A program made the position numbers and the translations under genes. From Mucilaginibacter auburnensis (GTDB lineage Bacteria; Bacteroidota; Bacteroidia; Sphingobacteriales; Sphingobacteriaceae), in the NCBI RefSeq assembly GCF_002797815.1, contig NZ_PGFJ01000001.1, positions 248,001-312,000 of the forward strand: a DNA stretch of 64,000 nucleotides, in the 5' to 3' direction. Of the stretch, positions 37,401 through 44,762 are shown one piece after another (the stretch's first letter is position 1; each line of letters starts with the position of its first letter). The notes below the pieces were generated by a model, which made no database searches, was not told where the DNA came from, and saw only the letters and a program-made list of their open reading frames with translations.

Positions 37401-37800
37401 TTACCTTTTCGGCCAAAGCCTCAGGGTAAGTAACTATCAGCTGACCAAATTCCGTAGCGTGGTTCAGCTCATTCAATACCTCTGCACGCGCCAGTACATT
37501 GCTGCTATCGGGCTGGGTAAACTCAAATGGCTTACGGTAAGATGATGGGAATAACAGTACTTCCTTACCGGTAAGGTTTTCCAGGTCTGCCTGAAAATAG
37601 CCGGCTTCTTCACGTTCGGGCAGCACAAAAACCATGTGCTTATGCTGCAAAAAGTACAAAGCTACCGCCAGGGTTGCATCTCCAGATCCAACCAAACCAC
37701 GAAGCTGTATGCGAGGGTTTTTAGTGCTGTTAATGGCTGTAGCCAGCGCCTTAACCCGGTCATCAGCTTTATATCTGTCTAATATATCACGGATGTTCAA
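34447..37800 (-). CDS. mfd: Transcription-repair coupling factor
   Basis: A 1117-residue Mfd: N-terminal UvrB-like modules, a CarD-type RNA polymerase interaction domain (GDYVTHIDHGIGKYAGLE), the SF2 translocase with CGDVGFGKTEVAVRAAF, IIDEEQKFGV, TATPIPRTL, and the C-terminal TRCF domain. It removes stalled RNA polymerase and recruits UvrA to template-strand damage. Full family length. The ATG at 37800 is preceded by a -7 box so close that the mRNA is nearly leaderless. Confidence 0.97.
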   Translation of the reverse strand: MNIRDILDRYKADDRVKALATAINSTKNPRIQLRGLVGSGDATLAVALYFLQHKHMVFVLPEREEAGYFQADLENLTGKEVLLFPSSYRKPFEFTQPDSSNVLARAEVLNELNHATEFGQLIVTYPEALAEKVIDRASLEKNTLEISVNNKLGIDFVNEFLVEYDFERVDFVYEPGQFSIRGGIVDIFSFSHDLPYRVEFFGDQIESIRTFEIESQLSVEHVKSITIVPNVQSKFLTENNISLLEYIDPGSQVWIKDVQFTFDVIQTGYKKATQLWNALSAEEKNKNPEWIDPKFSFTDDKLIADQLHDFPVIEFGKQFFYQATEVVNFDMRPQPSFNKDFNLLIHNLKNNEAEHIENFILTDSAKQIERLYAILDDLDKTTKFTPVNISIREGFIDREQQIACYTDHQIFDRYYKYKLKKGYQRSQAITLKELRDLKPGDYVTHIDHGIGKYAGLEKVEVAGKQQEMIRLIYADNDLLYVNINSLNRISKYSGKEGTVPKMNKLGTDAWEKLKKTTKKKVKDIARDLIKLYAVRKAQQGNAFSPDSYLQTELEASFIYEDTPDQEKATADFKRDMESPHPMDRLICGDVGFGKTEVAVRAAFKAVADSKQVAILVPTTILAAQHYKTFSDRLKGFPVNIDYVNRFKSSGQIKQTLEKLKEGKVDIIIGTHRLVSKDVKFKDLGLMIIDEEQKFGVSTKEKLKQMRANVDTLTLTATPIPRTLHFSLMGARDLSIISTPPPNRQPVVTELHVFNDKLIKEAVEYELDRGGQVFFIHNRVADLPQLGGLIRKLVPKARIGIAHGQLEGDDLEDVMLKFVSHEYDVLVATTIIEAGLDIPNANTIIINHAHMFGLSDLHQMRGRVGRSNKKAFCYLLSPPLSTLTNEARKRLSAIEEFSDLGSGFNVAMRDLDIRGSGNLLGAEQSGFIAEIGFEMYHKILDEAIQELKDDEFKGLFPEDKPKSFISFTQIDTDMEILIPNEYVTSLSERYNLYSELSKLENETELLAFQQKLHDRFGPIPPQVNDLLNTMRLQWLGKALGFEKISLKKGVLRGYFIANQQSAYFETPVFRSILGFVQGNPRRTSLKEVKNTLRLGIEDVRDIDEAVDLLTSILEPESV

Positions 37801-37807
37801 AGCGTTG

Positions 37808-37815
37808 CAAAGATA
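37808..37815 (-). promoter_or_regulatory. -7 element TATCTTTG for mfd
   Basis: Exact TAnnTTTG match seven bases upstream of ATG 37800 on the minus strand. Confidence 0.6.
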
Positions 37816-38024
37816 GCAAAAAGGATGCCCGATTAATGCTTTTTAAATTGATGACACCGATTTGATTGCCATTATAGCGCATTTATGAGTAAGCAAATGC
37901 AAACAAACGTAAAGCTTGCCAAAACAATATTGCCCCAAAAACACTTTTTATGGTAGTTTAAGTACATATGATGTTGTAACAGCATTTGTATAACACAATC
38001 ACAACAACAAATAACCTTACAAAA

Positions 38025-38432
38025 ATGAAAAATGCATTAACCTGGGGCCTGGTCATCGGCGTATTAAGCGGACTATGGCTGTTTATCATGCACTGGATGG
38101 GGTATGATATTAAAGATGATAAGGCATCGCCTTACGAATACTTTTCTGTACTGATACCGGTAGTGGTACTTTTACTGGGGATTAAAAGCTATCGTGATAC
38201 AGTGCTTGGCGGCAATATGAGCTTTTTAGAGGGCCTGATAGAAAGTTTTAAAATTTTACTTGTAGGTGGTGTATTGGCTGCTTTTGCAGGTATAGTTTAC
38301 ATTAACTACGTTACCGAAGGTAATAATTACAGCGCATTTTCGGGCAGGTTATTCGGGGCGCTGCTTGTTGGTTTGTTAAGCGCTTTAGGCGTATCTTTGG
38401 TGCTGGCCACCAAATCAAACAAGCTTGATTAA
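38025..38432 (+). CDS. DUF4199 membrane protein
   Basis: A 135-residue protein with four hydrophobic helices, resembling the DUF4199 family: KNALTWGLVIGVLSGLW at the start and a C-terminal VGLLSALGVSLVLATKS helix. The start is ATG 38025 rather than the upstream TTG. Overlaps the next gene by eight bases. Function unknown. Confidence 0.7.
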   Translation: MKNALTWGLVIGVLSGLWLFIMHWMGYDIKDDKASPYEYFSVLIPVVVLLLGIKSYRDTVLGGNMSFLEGLIESFKILLVGGVLAAFAGIVYINYVTEGNNYSAFSGRLFGALLVGLLSALGVSLVLATKSNKLD

Positions 38433-38727
38433 GAAATTATTTTCTAAATATTTTGAACTGGTATTCTGGATCGCAGCGTTAATAGCTTTGGCCACCTGCG
38501 ATCCGGCCCAACCATCTCATTTCACACTTTGCCCTTTTAAACTTTTAGGTATTAGCTGGTGCCCTGGCTGCGGCATTGGCCACGCTATAGCTTTTTTATT
38601 TAAAGGCGAAGTTGCTCAATCTATAAACGCCCATTGGTTTGGCATACCAGCCTTAGGCATTATAGCCTGGCGCATTTTCACATTAAGCCGAGAAGCTATA
38701 CGTCCTCGCCAGTTGTTATTTCAGTAA
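38425..38727 (+). CDS. DUF2752 membrane protein
   Basis: A 100-residue protein with two to three helices and the DUF2752 hallmark SWCPGCGIGHAIAFLFKG, preceded by FTLCPFKLLG. It starts at TTG 38425 within the last codons of the DUF4199 gene (translational coupling); no ATG start gives a full domain. Role unknown; the Cys motif may bind metal. Confidence 0.78.
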   Translation: MIKKLFSKYFELVFWIAALIALATCDPAQPSHFTLCPFKLLGISWCPGCGIGHAIAFLFKGEVAQSINAHWFGIPALGIIAWRIFTLSREAIRPRQLLFQ

Positions 38728-38777
38728 GCCAATTGCAACCTTTTGGCTTTCACCTTTTAGCTTTCATCTCCCAACAG

Positions 38778-38785
38778 TATCTTTG
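38778..38785 (+). promoter_or_regulatory. -7 element TATCTTTG for the 38791 gene
   Basis: Exact TAnnTTTG match ending five bases before ATG 38791; predicts a leaderless mRNA and confirms that start. Confidence 0.6.
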
Positions 38786-38790
38786 CCGGC

Positions 38791-39780
38791 ATGCCCGCAT
38801 CCGTTTACTCGCCTTTTGATCGTCTTAATTTCAGCAAACGCAATTGCTTTTTAACAGGAGTTGCACTTAATAGTGAAGAGGAAAGCATTCAGGTTTTTCC
38901 GCAATGGTTAATGTCTAAATATAACCTGGAAGACGAGCCTTTTAAAATGCTTGATGAAAGCATGGCTACCTATAAAGACCTGAAGTTGCCTTGCAGCGCA
39001 GTAGTTAACGAGACTTACATTGAGCCTGTGGAAGCCGAGATGGAGACGGCCTTCAATAGTGGCTACGAAGCGGTAAAACAGTTGGATGAGTTAAAGCTTT
39101 TTCAATGGGCAGGCAAGGTTCTGTACGGTATAATTTTTAATGAGTTAAGAGCAGGCATCCAACAACAACGCCAGCAAGGTGAGGATTTTAATATTTCGGA
39201 GTCTATCATTCACAAGTTCAGCAATCTGCATTTAATGCTGCAAAGCCTTAACTTGAATATTGAATTTGAGGACTTTAAGCCGTTCAGTTTATTGCTTTTT
39301 AAAGTTAATAATGCCGAAGAAACCTTTGGCTACCGCGATGAGATCAATACGCTTACCTTCTCGTTACGCATAAATGATTTTGGGTTGATCATCTGCTTTC
39401 AGGACAATGGTGCCAATAAAAGTTACCACCGTGATATATTAGCAAAAGTTGAAGCTCAATGCCTCCACCCTATTCAATTTGAAGAACTCAACGCACGTAT
39501 CTTTTACTCTGCATATTTATTCAACCGCCTGCCCGAATACACCACTATGGTTGTTGGTGACGAGATTTACATAGAAGCGATGCCATTGCGTAGCATGACC
39601 GGTAAACCGTTATTTGACCATTGGCAAAACAAAACCTACGGGCAGGTATTGGAGAGTTTCTGGAAAAACTGGGGCTTTTTGCTGTTAGAGATCATTAAGG
39701 ACCCTGAAAACCCTATAAGCTTCCTGCTGGATACTGAGGGCAACTTTAAGCCCGCTGATACTATATCACTCCCCCTTTAA
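38791..39780 (+). CDS. Conserved protein of unknown function
   Basis: A 329-residue soluble protein without signal peptide. The first part (SPFDRLNFSKRNCFLTG) recalls a compact zinc-finger or HNH-like opening but lacks a second clear Cys pair. The rest alternates helices and strands with no motif I recognise (ELRAGIQQQRQQGEDFNIS, SLRINDFGLIICFQDNG). Likely a Bacteroidota-specific family. Its last 20 bases overlap the convergent rhomboid gene. Confidence 0.65.
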   Translation: MPASVYSPFDRLNFSKRNCFLTGVALNSEEESIQVFPQWLMSKYNLEDEPFKMLDESMATYKDLKLPCSAVVNETYIEPVEAEMETAFNSGYEAVKQLDELKLFQWAGKVLYGIIFNELRAGIQQQRQQGEDFNISESIIHKFSNLHLMLQSLNLNIEFEDFKPFSLLLFKVNNAEETFGYRDEINTLTFSLRINDFGLIICFQDNGANKSYHRDILAKVEAQCLHPIQFEELNARIFYSAYLFNRLPEYTTMVVGDEIYIEAMPLRSMTGKPLFDHWQNKTYGQVLESFWKNWGFLLLEIIKDPENPISFLLDTEGNFKPADTISLPL

Positions 39781-40381
39781 CCTGTTGAATAAAGCTTTGC
39801 AAAACATCAGGGTGCAGTATGGCGGTGATGAATAAACCGCATAATGCGCCATACATGTGCGCATCATGGTTGATATTGTCGCGAGAGTGCTTTGAAGCAA
39901 AGTGGCAGTATACCAAATAAAGCACACCAAAGATGATAGCCGGTATAGGAAACGGAATAGGCAATATCATCATTTGGCTTAGCGGAGAATACATAATAAA
40001 ACTAAATATTACCGCGCTCACCGCTCCGGAAGCACCCAGACTATGATAATTATAATGGTCTTTATGTTTTGCTACCGTCGGCAGATCGCTTATGATCAAA
40101 CTGGCTAAATACAATACACCAAATTGCCAGTGACCAATGTAAACCTCTAACTGAAAAGCAAAGAAATAATAACTCAACATATTAAAGAACAAGTGCATCC
40201 AGTCCTTATGTATAAATCCGCTTGTTAGCAATGTAATAACATTTTGCCCACGAGATACACTGTAGGGGTGCAGCATCATTCTGCCGTACAAGTTTTCGTT
40301 AGAAAAAGCCAGCAGCGAGCAGGCAATAGTTATAGCGAAAAAGAAAGAGGCAACCGGTGCCAGCGTTAGGTACTCACTCAT
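39761..40381 (-). CDS. Rhomboid-family intramembrane serine protease
   Basis: A 206-residue six-helix membrane protein. The catalytic Ser is in LGASGAVSAVIFS (GxSG) and the His in HDAHMYGALCGL; an early DWMHLFFNMLSYYFFA helix matches the conserved rhomboid HxxxN region. It cuts transmembrane proteins within the membrane. Substrates unknown. The 3' end overlaps the convergent gene by 20 bases. Confidence 0.9.
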   Translation of the reverse strand: MSEYLTLAPVASFFFAITIACSLLAFSNENLYGRMMLHPYSVSRGQNVITLLTSGFIHKDWMHLFFNMLSYYFFAFQLEVYIGHWQFGVLYLASLIISDLPTVAKHKDHYNYHSLGASGAVSAVIFSFIMYSPLSQMMILPIPFPIPAIIFGVLYLVYCHFASKHSRDNINHDAHMYGALCGLFITAILHPDVLQSFIQQVKGGVI

Positions 40382-40393
40382 ATGATAAGTTTA

Positions 40394-40750
40394 TCAGGTT
40401 AATTGGTCAATTTCGGCCTTTAGCTTTTTGGGCAGGCCATTATATACTTGCGTGTACGAATGATCTATCATTTCGCGCAGCTGTTTAACAGTTAGACTGC
40501 CGTCCATGTAAACAGTGTTCCACAACTTTTTATTCATGTGATAGCCGGGTTGCACTTCTGGATGCTGCTCGCGCAATTCAATAGCCAATTCAGGATCACA
40601 TTTCACGTTGAAGCTGTTACCCGTATTCAGGCCGGTGAGCAGAAACATTTTTCCAGCCAATTTAAACACCAAGGTATCCTCTCCAAAAGGAAAACCTTCG
40701 GTAACTCCCGGTTTGGCCAGGCAATAATCACGCAGTTCCTCTATATTCAA
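40394..40750 (-). CDS. MmcQ/YjbR-family protein
   Basis: A 118-residue protein in the MmcQ/YjbR family: MNIEELRDYCLAKPGVTEGFPFG and DTLVFKLAGKMFLL, with the C-terminal YHMNKKLWNTVYMDG. The fold is a double-wing DNA-binding type, but DNA binding is poorly proven. No ATG is available; the TTG at 40750, one base after the upstream stop, gives the normal family start, while the longer TTG at 40789 would add unconserved residues. Confidence 0.8.
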   Translation of the reverse strand: MNIEELRDYCLAKPGVTEGFPFGEDTLVFKLAGKMFLLTGLNTGNSFNVKCDPELAIELREQHPEVQPGYHMNKKLWNTVYMDGSLTVKQLREMIDHSYTQVYNGLPKKLKAEIDQLT

Positions 40751-40751
40751 A

Positions 40752-41456
40752 TTAGTTAATGGTTTTATAAAATGAGCTAACTGGACCAAAGTTGAATTTC
40801 ACACCAAACACAAACTGGCGGTATTGATCCGGCGCATTGTTTCTAAACTTGCTTGAAGGGTCGGCATAGCCATCTAAACCCTCTCCCCAGGTAAAGTTAT
40901 GTACATAACCCAAATTAACTGCCATAAATTGCTCTCCGTAGCTATTGAAAAGCCTGAACTCGTAACCAAAACGAATTGGCACCATAAGATTTGTACTTTT
41001 ATCCTCGCCCGGAAATTTATAGTCTGTACCCGGCCGTGTACGCACAATATAGGTCATGTTGTTGTTTATAAACCCAACGCCGCTACCTATATAAAAGTCT
41101 TTTATCATGCGTTTAAAGTCGCTATAGTCGTAGTCAATTATCTGGCCCAAATACAGGTCGCCGTGTAATATTATGGCTTTGTAGTTATTGGTAAACTCCC
41201 TGTTATTAGGATCATCTTTAATACTTCCGCCTGATATATTACCGGTTTGAAATTCGAGCCCAACCGGCAGATATGGAGAAATGTTATAATAACCGGTAAC
41301 ATTAAACGCAAAGGTGTTCTTCCCCTGGTTCAGATCTACATAAGGGTAAACAGCGCTTACGCCACCTCCTATTCCGAACGCGTTGTAATTATAAGTTTGT
41401 GATCTGGCGACCAGCGTCGCCGCGGTTAGGAAAAAAAACAAAAGCAGCTTCTTCAC
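40752..41456 (-). CDS. Small outer-membrane beta-barrel protein
   Basis: A 234-residue protein with signal peptide (1-20, ending VARSQT), strands of alternating aromatic residues (YNYNAFGIGGGVSAVYPYVD, FAFNVTGYYNISPYLPVGLE) and a final GVKFNFGP-type strand. Fits outer-membrane barrels of eight to ten strands. Ligand or role unknown. Followed after one base by the MmcQ-like gene. Confidence 0.62.
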   Translation of the reverse strand: MKKLLLFFFLTAATLVARSQTYNYNAFGIGGGVSAVYPYVDLNQGKNTFAFNVTGYYNISPYLPVGLEFQTGNISGGSIKDDPNNREFTNNYKAIILHGDLYLGQIIDYDYSDFKRMIKDFYIGSGVGFINNNMTYIVRTRPGTDYKFPGEDKSTNLMVPIRFGYEFRLFNSYGEQFMAVNLGYVHNFTWGEGLDGYADPSSKFRNNAPDQYRQFVFGVKFNFGPVSSFYKTIN

Positions 41457-41517
41457 AATAAAAATTTAATCAATTTTGCTATTAACAGAGAAATACAGCA
41501 CTTTACATCGCAAATAT

Positions 41518-42771
41518 ATGAACTTTAAGTTAGCCAGCCGCTTTACAGTTACCGAACGCTTCCTAAAATATGTGGTTATTGACACACAATCTGACCCTGA
41601 ATCGCTAACCTGCCCTTCAACAGATAAACAGAAGGATCTGGGGCGCGTGTTAGTAGCCGAACTTCTGGAAATGGGCATAACCGATGCACACCTGGATGAG
41701 CATGGCTATGTATACGCTACCGTTCCGGGCAACACCGATAAAGCCAATGTACCTGTGATCTGCTTTTGCTCTCATATGGATACCTCGCCGGACTGTAGCG
41801 GTGCCGGCGTGAAGCCTTTAATTCATAAAAACTACCAGGGAGCAGACATTGTATTGCCGGATGACCCAACACAGGTGTTGCGGATGGATGAACACCCCGA
41901 CCTGAAAAACCAGATAGGCCATGATATCATAACCGCCAGTGGCAACACGCTGTTAGGCGCTGATAACAAAGCCGGGATTGCTGAAATTATGGATGCCTGC
42001 TACCAACTCATGCAAAACCCTCAAATTAAACATGGCGATATCAGCATATTGTTTACGCCCGATGAAGAGATTGGCCGCGGGGTTGATAAGGCAGACATGC
42101 AGAAACTGGGCGCTTATGCCGGCTATACCATTGATGGCGAGAGTGCAGGCAATATGGAAAATGAGACCTTCTCGGCGGATGGCGCTAAGCTGATCATCCG
42201 GGGGATCAGTTCGCACCCGGGTTTTGCCAAGGGGAAGATGCAGAGCGCTATTAAAATTGCAGGACAGATAGTGGCTGCGCTGCCTTATGACCTGTCGCCG
42301 GAAGGTACCGAGGCCATGGAAGGCTTTTTGCACCCGGTGAGTATAAGCGGGCATGTGGAGCAGGCGGAGGTTGATTTCATTATCCGCGATTTTGACGATG
42401 CCAAGCTAATAGAACATGCTGACATAATACACAAACTAACCGAACTCATATTAAAGAACCACCCCGGCTGTACGTACGAACTGCAGGTAAAAGAACAATA
42501 CCGCAACATGAAGAACGTGTTGGACCAGCATCCGCAAATTGTGGAGTATGGCATGGAGGCTATCCGTCGTGCAGGGTTGGATGCCAGGCTTTGCAGCATA
42601 CGCGGCGGGACAGACGGTTCACGCCTATCTTTTATGGGACTGCCCTGCCCCAACATATTTGCAGGCGAACACGCTTTTCATGGCAAGCAGGAATGGGTGT
42701 CTGTTCAGGATATGCAAAAGGCTGTTGAAACCATTTTGCATTTGTGTACTATTTGGGAAGAAAGAGCTTAA
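41518..42771 (+). CDS. pepT: Peptidase T (tripeptide aminopeptidase)
   Basis: A 417-residue M20-family zinc metallopeptidase: CFCSHMDTSPD (metal His/Asp), the GADNKAGIAEIMDA bridging Asp, catalytic Glu in LFTPDEEIGRG, DGESAGNMENETFSAD typical of PepT, and RGGTDGSRLSFMG and AGEHAFHGKQEW. It trims N-terminal residues from tripeptides. The start is ATG 41518 (MNFKLASRF). Long hairpin terminator downstream. Confidence 0.94.
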   Translation: MNFKLASRFTVTERFLKYVVIDTQSDPESLTCPSTDKQKDLGRVLVAELLEMGITDAHLDEHGYVYATVPGNTDKANVPVICFCSHMDTSPDCSGAGVKPLIHKNYQGADIVLPDDPTQVLRMDEHPDLKNQIGHDIITASGNTLLGADNKAGIAEIMDACYQLMQNPQIKHGDISILFTPDEEIGRGVDKADMQKLGAYAGYTIDGESAGNMENETFSADGAKLIIRGISSHPGFAKGKMQSAIKIAGQIVAALPYDLSPEGTEAMEGFLHPVSISGHVEQAEVDFIIRDFDDAKLIEHADIIHKLTELILKNHPGCTYELQVKEQYRNMKNVLDQHPQIVEYGMEAIRRAGLDARLCSIRGGTDGSRLSFMGLPCPNIFAGEHAFHGKQEWVSVQDMQKAVETILHLCTIWEERA

Positions 42772-42783
42772 CGCTATCCATCA

Positions 42784-42837
42784 ATATCGTTTCATCGTCT
42801 CACTGAATAGGTGAGACGATGTGAAACGATATTTTTT
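42784..42837 (+). terminator. Very long hairpin terminator after pepT
   Basis: Arms 42784-42803 and 42811-42832 pair over about 20 bases (starting ATATCGTTTCATCGTCTC) with one bulge, then a T run to 42837. The length is unusual for an ordinary terminator and may be a repeat element; a degenerate GAAACGAAAATGAGACGA stretch follows at about 42875. Confidence 0.75.
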
Positions 42838-42907
42838 GCAATGAATTGATTTTTAGCGGTTTGTTGATTTTGAGTGAAACGAAAATGAGACGAGTGAACC
42901 GATTTTA

Positions 42908-44107
42908 TCACTCTTTTTTGAAAAAGATCCTTAGCCTCACTTCTTTGGCAACAGATGCCCCCCGCCACTTTGGTCCGTTTGCTATGATGGTTAGTGCTTT
43001 TGCGTTAGCGACCTTATTGTTACCCCTTAAAATTTGCGGCTGGATTATATTCCCTGAAGCATCAACATAAAAAGCTACCTCAACATCTCCCGGCGAACCA
43101 TTGGAAATGATTGCATTGTTGCGAATATAGGATTTGTAATCATCCCAACCCGCAATTGGTCTCGGCAATCCCACCGTATCGGTCAATACTATCACCTCTA
43201 AATTTTTGGCCATATCTCTACTGCTGGGGTATTTGACAATTAAATTGCTAACCGCTCCTACAAGAGTGGACTTCTTTTGTGTTCCGTAGCCAACCACAAC
43301 AACTTCGTTTAAAGTATCGCTTCTTGCTGTAGTTAAATTCAGTACCTTATTGGGCTCTCCAGTTCTAATGCCGGTTTTTCCTGCCTGATCTCCGTAATCA
43401 TCTACCACCTGAAACTTCTCTAAAATATCCGCAGGCAAATTCCTTATAGCTTGATTTACATCGCCACCCATGTAATCTTTTCCATTTAAGCGGGCTTTAG
43501 TAAGCGGTTGCCCATTGAAAAGCACTGCACCTGTAGTATCGATCTCAAAGCCTTCCGCTTTTTTTAGCATATCCTCAATTTTTGCATTGGGCCTCACCGG
43601 GTAAGCGTTGGCTATATACTCAACAGTATCAGTTTTATAAGTTATAGATGGTTCAACTTTTACATTATCAGCAACCAGCTTCCTTTTTTTCTTTATAAAT
43701 TGAGCAGGCTGGTGGCTTTCAATTGTGTCAATATCTTTAGTAACAGTTGATGGCAAGGGTTTTACTTTACTTGTAAATTTTTCACGCTGACTTTCATCAT
43801 TCAGGGGCTTTAAAAACCAATACCCTACACCCAACATTAAAAGCACGCTTGCCGCTATAGCCAATTTTGACCATAATATCACACGCCTGTTTTTTTCTGT
43901 TGAAACGCGCGATCTGAGCTGGGTTTTTAGGTCTGCTATCGTTTCTTCGTGATCATCAGCAGCAAAGTCTTCAAACCCATCCATTGCCTCGTTTAAAAAA
44001 GCATCGTCATAGGTCTCCCGCTCTAATTCATGCCTATCGCGCGCGTTAAGCCTCCCCTTAACGTACTTGGTTATTTTTGCCAGGTTTGTTTTACTTTTTG
44101 CCGCCAT
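42908..44107 (-). CDS. Composite anti-sigma-like / plug-like / TonB C-terminal inner-membrane protein
   Basis: A 399-residue protein in four parts: cytoplasmic acidic N terminus (1-75); one membrane helix (76-98); a plug-like module (155-260, ITYKTDTVEY, LNGKDYMGGDVNQAI, QVVDDYGDQAG) followed by a SusC-like EVVVVGYGTQKKS (268-280); and a TonB-type C-terminal domain (about 318-399: VEVAFYVDASGNIIQPQI, GPKWRGA). It overlaps the sigma gene end by 17 bases, the usual arrangement of an anti-sigma partner. The combination suggests a protein that senses at the envelope, contacts outer-membrane partners and controls the sigma factor; this is inferred. Confidence 0.75.
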   Translation of the reverse strand: MAAKSKTNLAKITKYVKGRLNARDRHELERETYDDAFLNEAMDGFEDFAADDHEETIADLKTQLRSRVSTEKNRRVILWSKLAIAASVLLMLGVGYWFLKPLNDESQREKFTSKVKPLPSTVTKDIDTIESHQPAQFIKKKRKLVADNVKVEPSITYKTDTVEYIANAYPVRPNAKIEDMLKKAEGFEIDTTGAVLFNGQPLTKARLNGKDYMGGDVNQAIRNLPADILEKFQVVDDYGDQAGKTGIRTGEPNKVLNLTTARSDTLNEVVVVGYGTQKKSTLVGAVSNLIVKYPSSRDMAKNLEVIVLTDTVGLPRPIAGWDDYKSYIRNNAIISNGSPGDVEVAFYVDASGNIIQPQILRGNNKVANAKALTIIANGPKWRGASVAKEVRLRIFFKKE

Positions 44108-44663
44108 GTCTTTCCATGCAAATTTTTAAGTTGCGCTTTCCGTTCTGTATGTAGCTCTTCACTTCTTTTACCTCATAGCCTGTACTGTCGGCTATTTCCT
44201 TGTAGCATTTGTCAGCCATAAAAAACAGTTCAATGCTCGTTCGCTGCTCGGGCGATAGTTTTTGCTTGCAGCGGTCCAACCGCCACATTTCATCATCCCA
44301 TCCGCTATCCTTGTGCGTACTGTCGGGCATCTCCACAACGTTATCTAATGATTCGGTTTGCCTGCTATTAACTGCTCTTATACGCGACAGGCAAAAGTTA
44401 CGTGTGAGTACATGCAGCCAGCTCTTGAAATTGCCTACTTCATGTCGGGCAGATTTCACTATCAATTCTTCAAATATCTGCATTACGGCATCCTTGCTGC
44501 TGTCTTTATCCTTTAAATATTTAAGGCATAAGCCGTAAACCAGGTGCATGTATTGCTCATATAAAGCCGCCAGCAACTCCAGATTGCCGGTTTCCCGGTA
44601 TTGCAGTAACAGGGCCTCATCCGTGGCTTTGTACTTATTGTTGTGGCTTTTGAGGAAGTTCAT
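44091..44663 (-). CDS. ECF RNA polymerase sigma-70 factor
   Basis: A 190-residue extracytoplasmic-function sigma factor: region 2 (LAALYEQYMHLVYGLCLKYL, DSSKDAVMQIFEELI) and region 4 (LSPEQRTSIELFFMADKCYKEIADSTGYEVKEVKSYIQNGKR). It directs polymerase to a regulon, here probably including the divergent VWA gene. Paired with the overlapping composite anti-sigma gene. Confidence 0.92.
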   Translation of the reverse strand: MNFLKSHNNKYKATDEALLLQYRETGNLELLAALYEQYMHLVYGLCLKYLKDKDSSKDAVMQIFEELIVKSARHEVGNFKSWLHVLTRNFCLSRIRAVNSRQTESLDNVVEMPDSTHKDSGWDDEMWRLDRCKQKLSPEQRTSIELFFMADKCYKEIADSTGYEVKEVKSYIQNGKRNLKICMERHGGKK

Positions 44664-44762
44664 TCAGCTTTAAAAATAATTTTTTTTACATCGTTTATGG
44701 AAAACTAATGGTATGACGCATCATACAGGCAGAAATCCATAAATCAACTAAAATATTTTATT

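Noticed and set aside
42846..43070. 74-codon plus-strand frame
   Set aside because: Antisense to the 3' end of the composite anti-sigma gene, with no recognisable domain.
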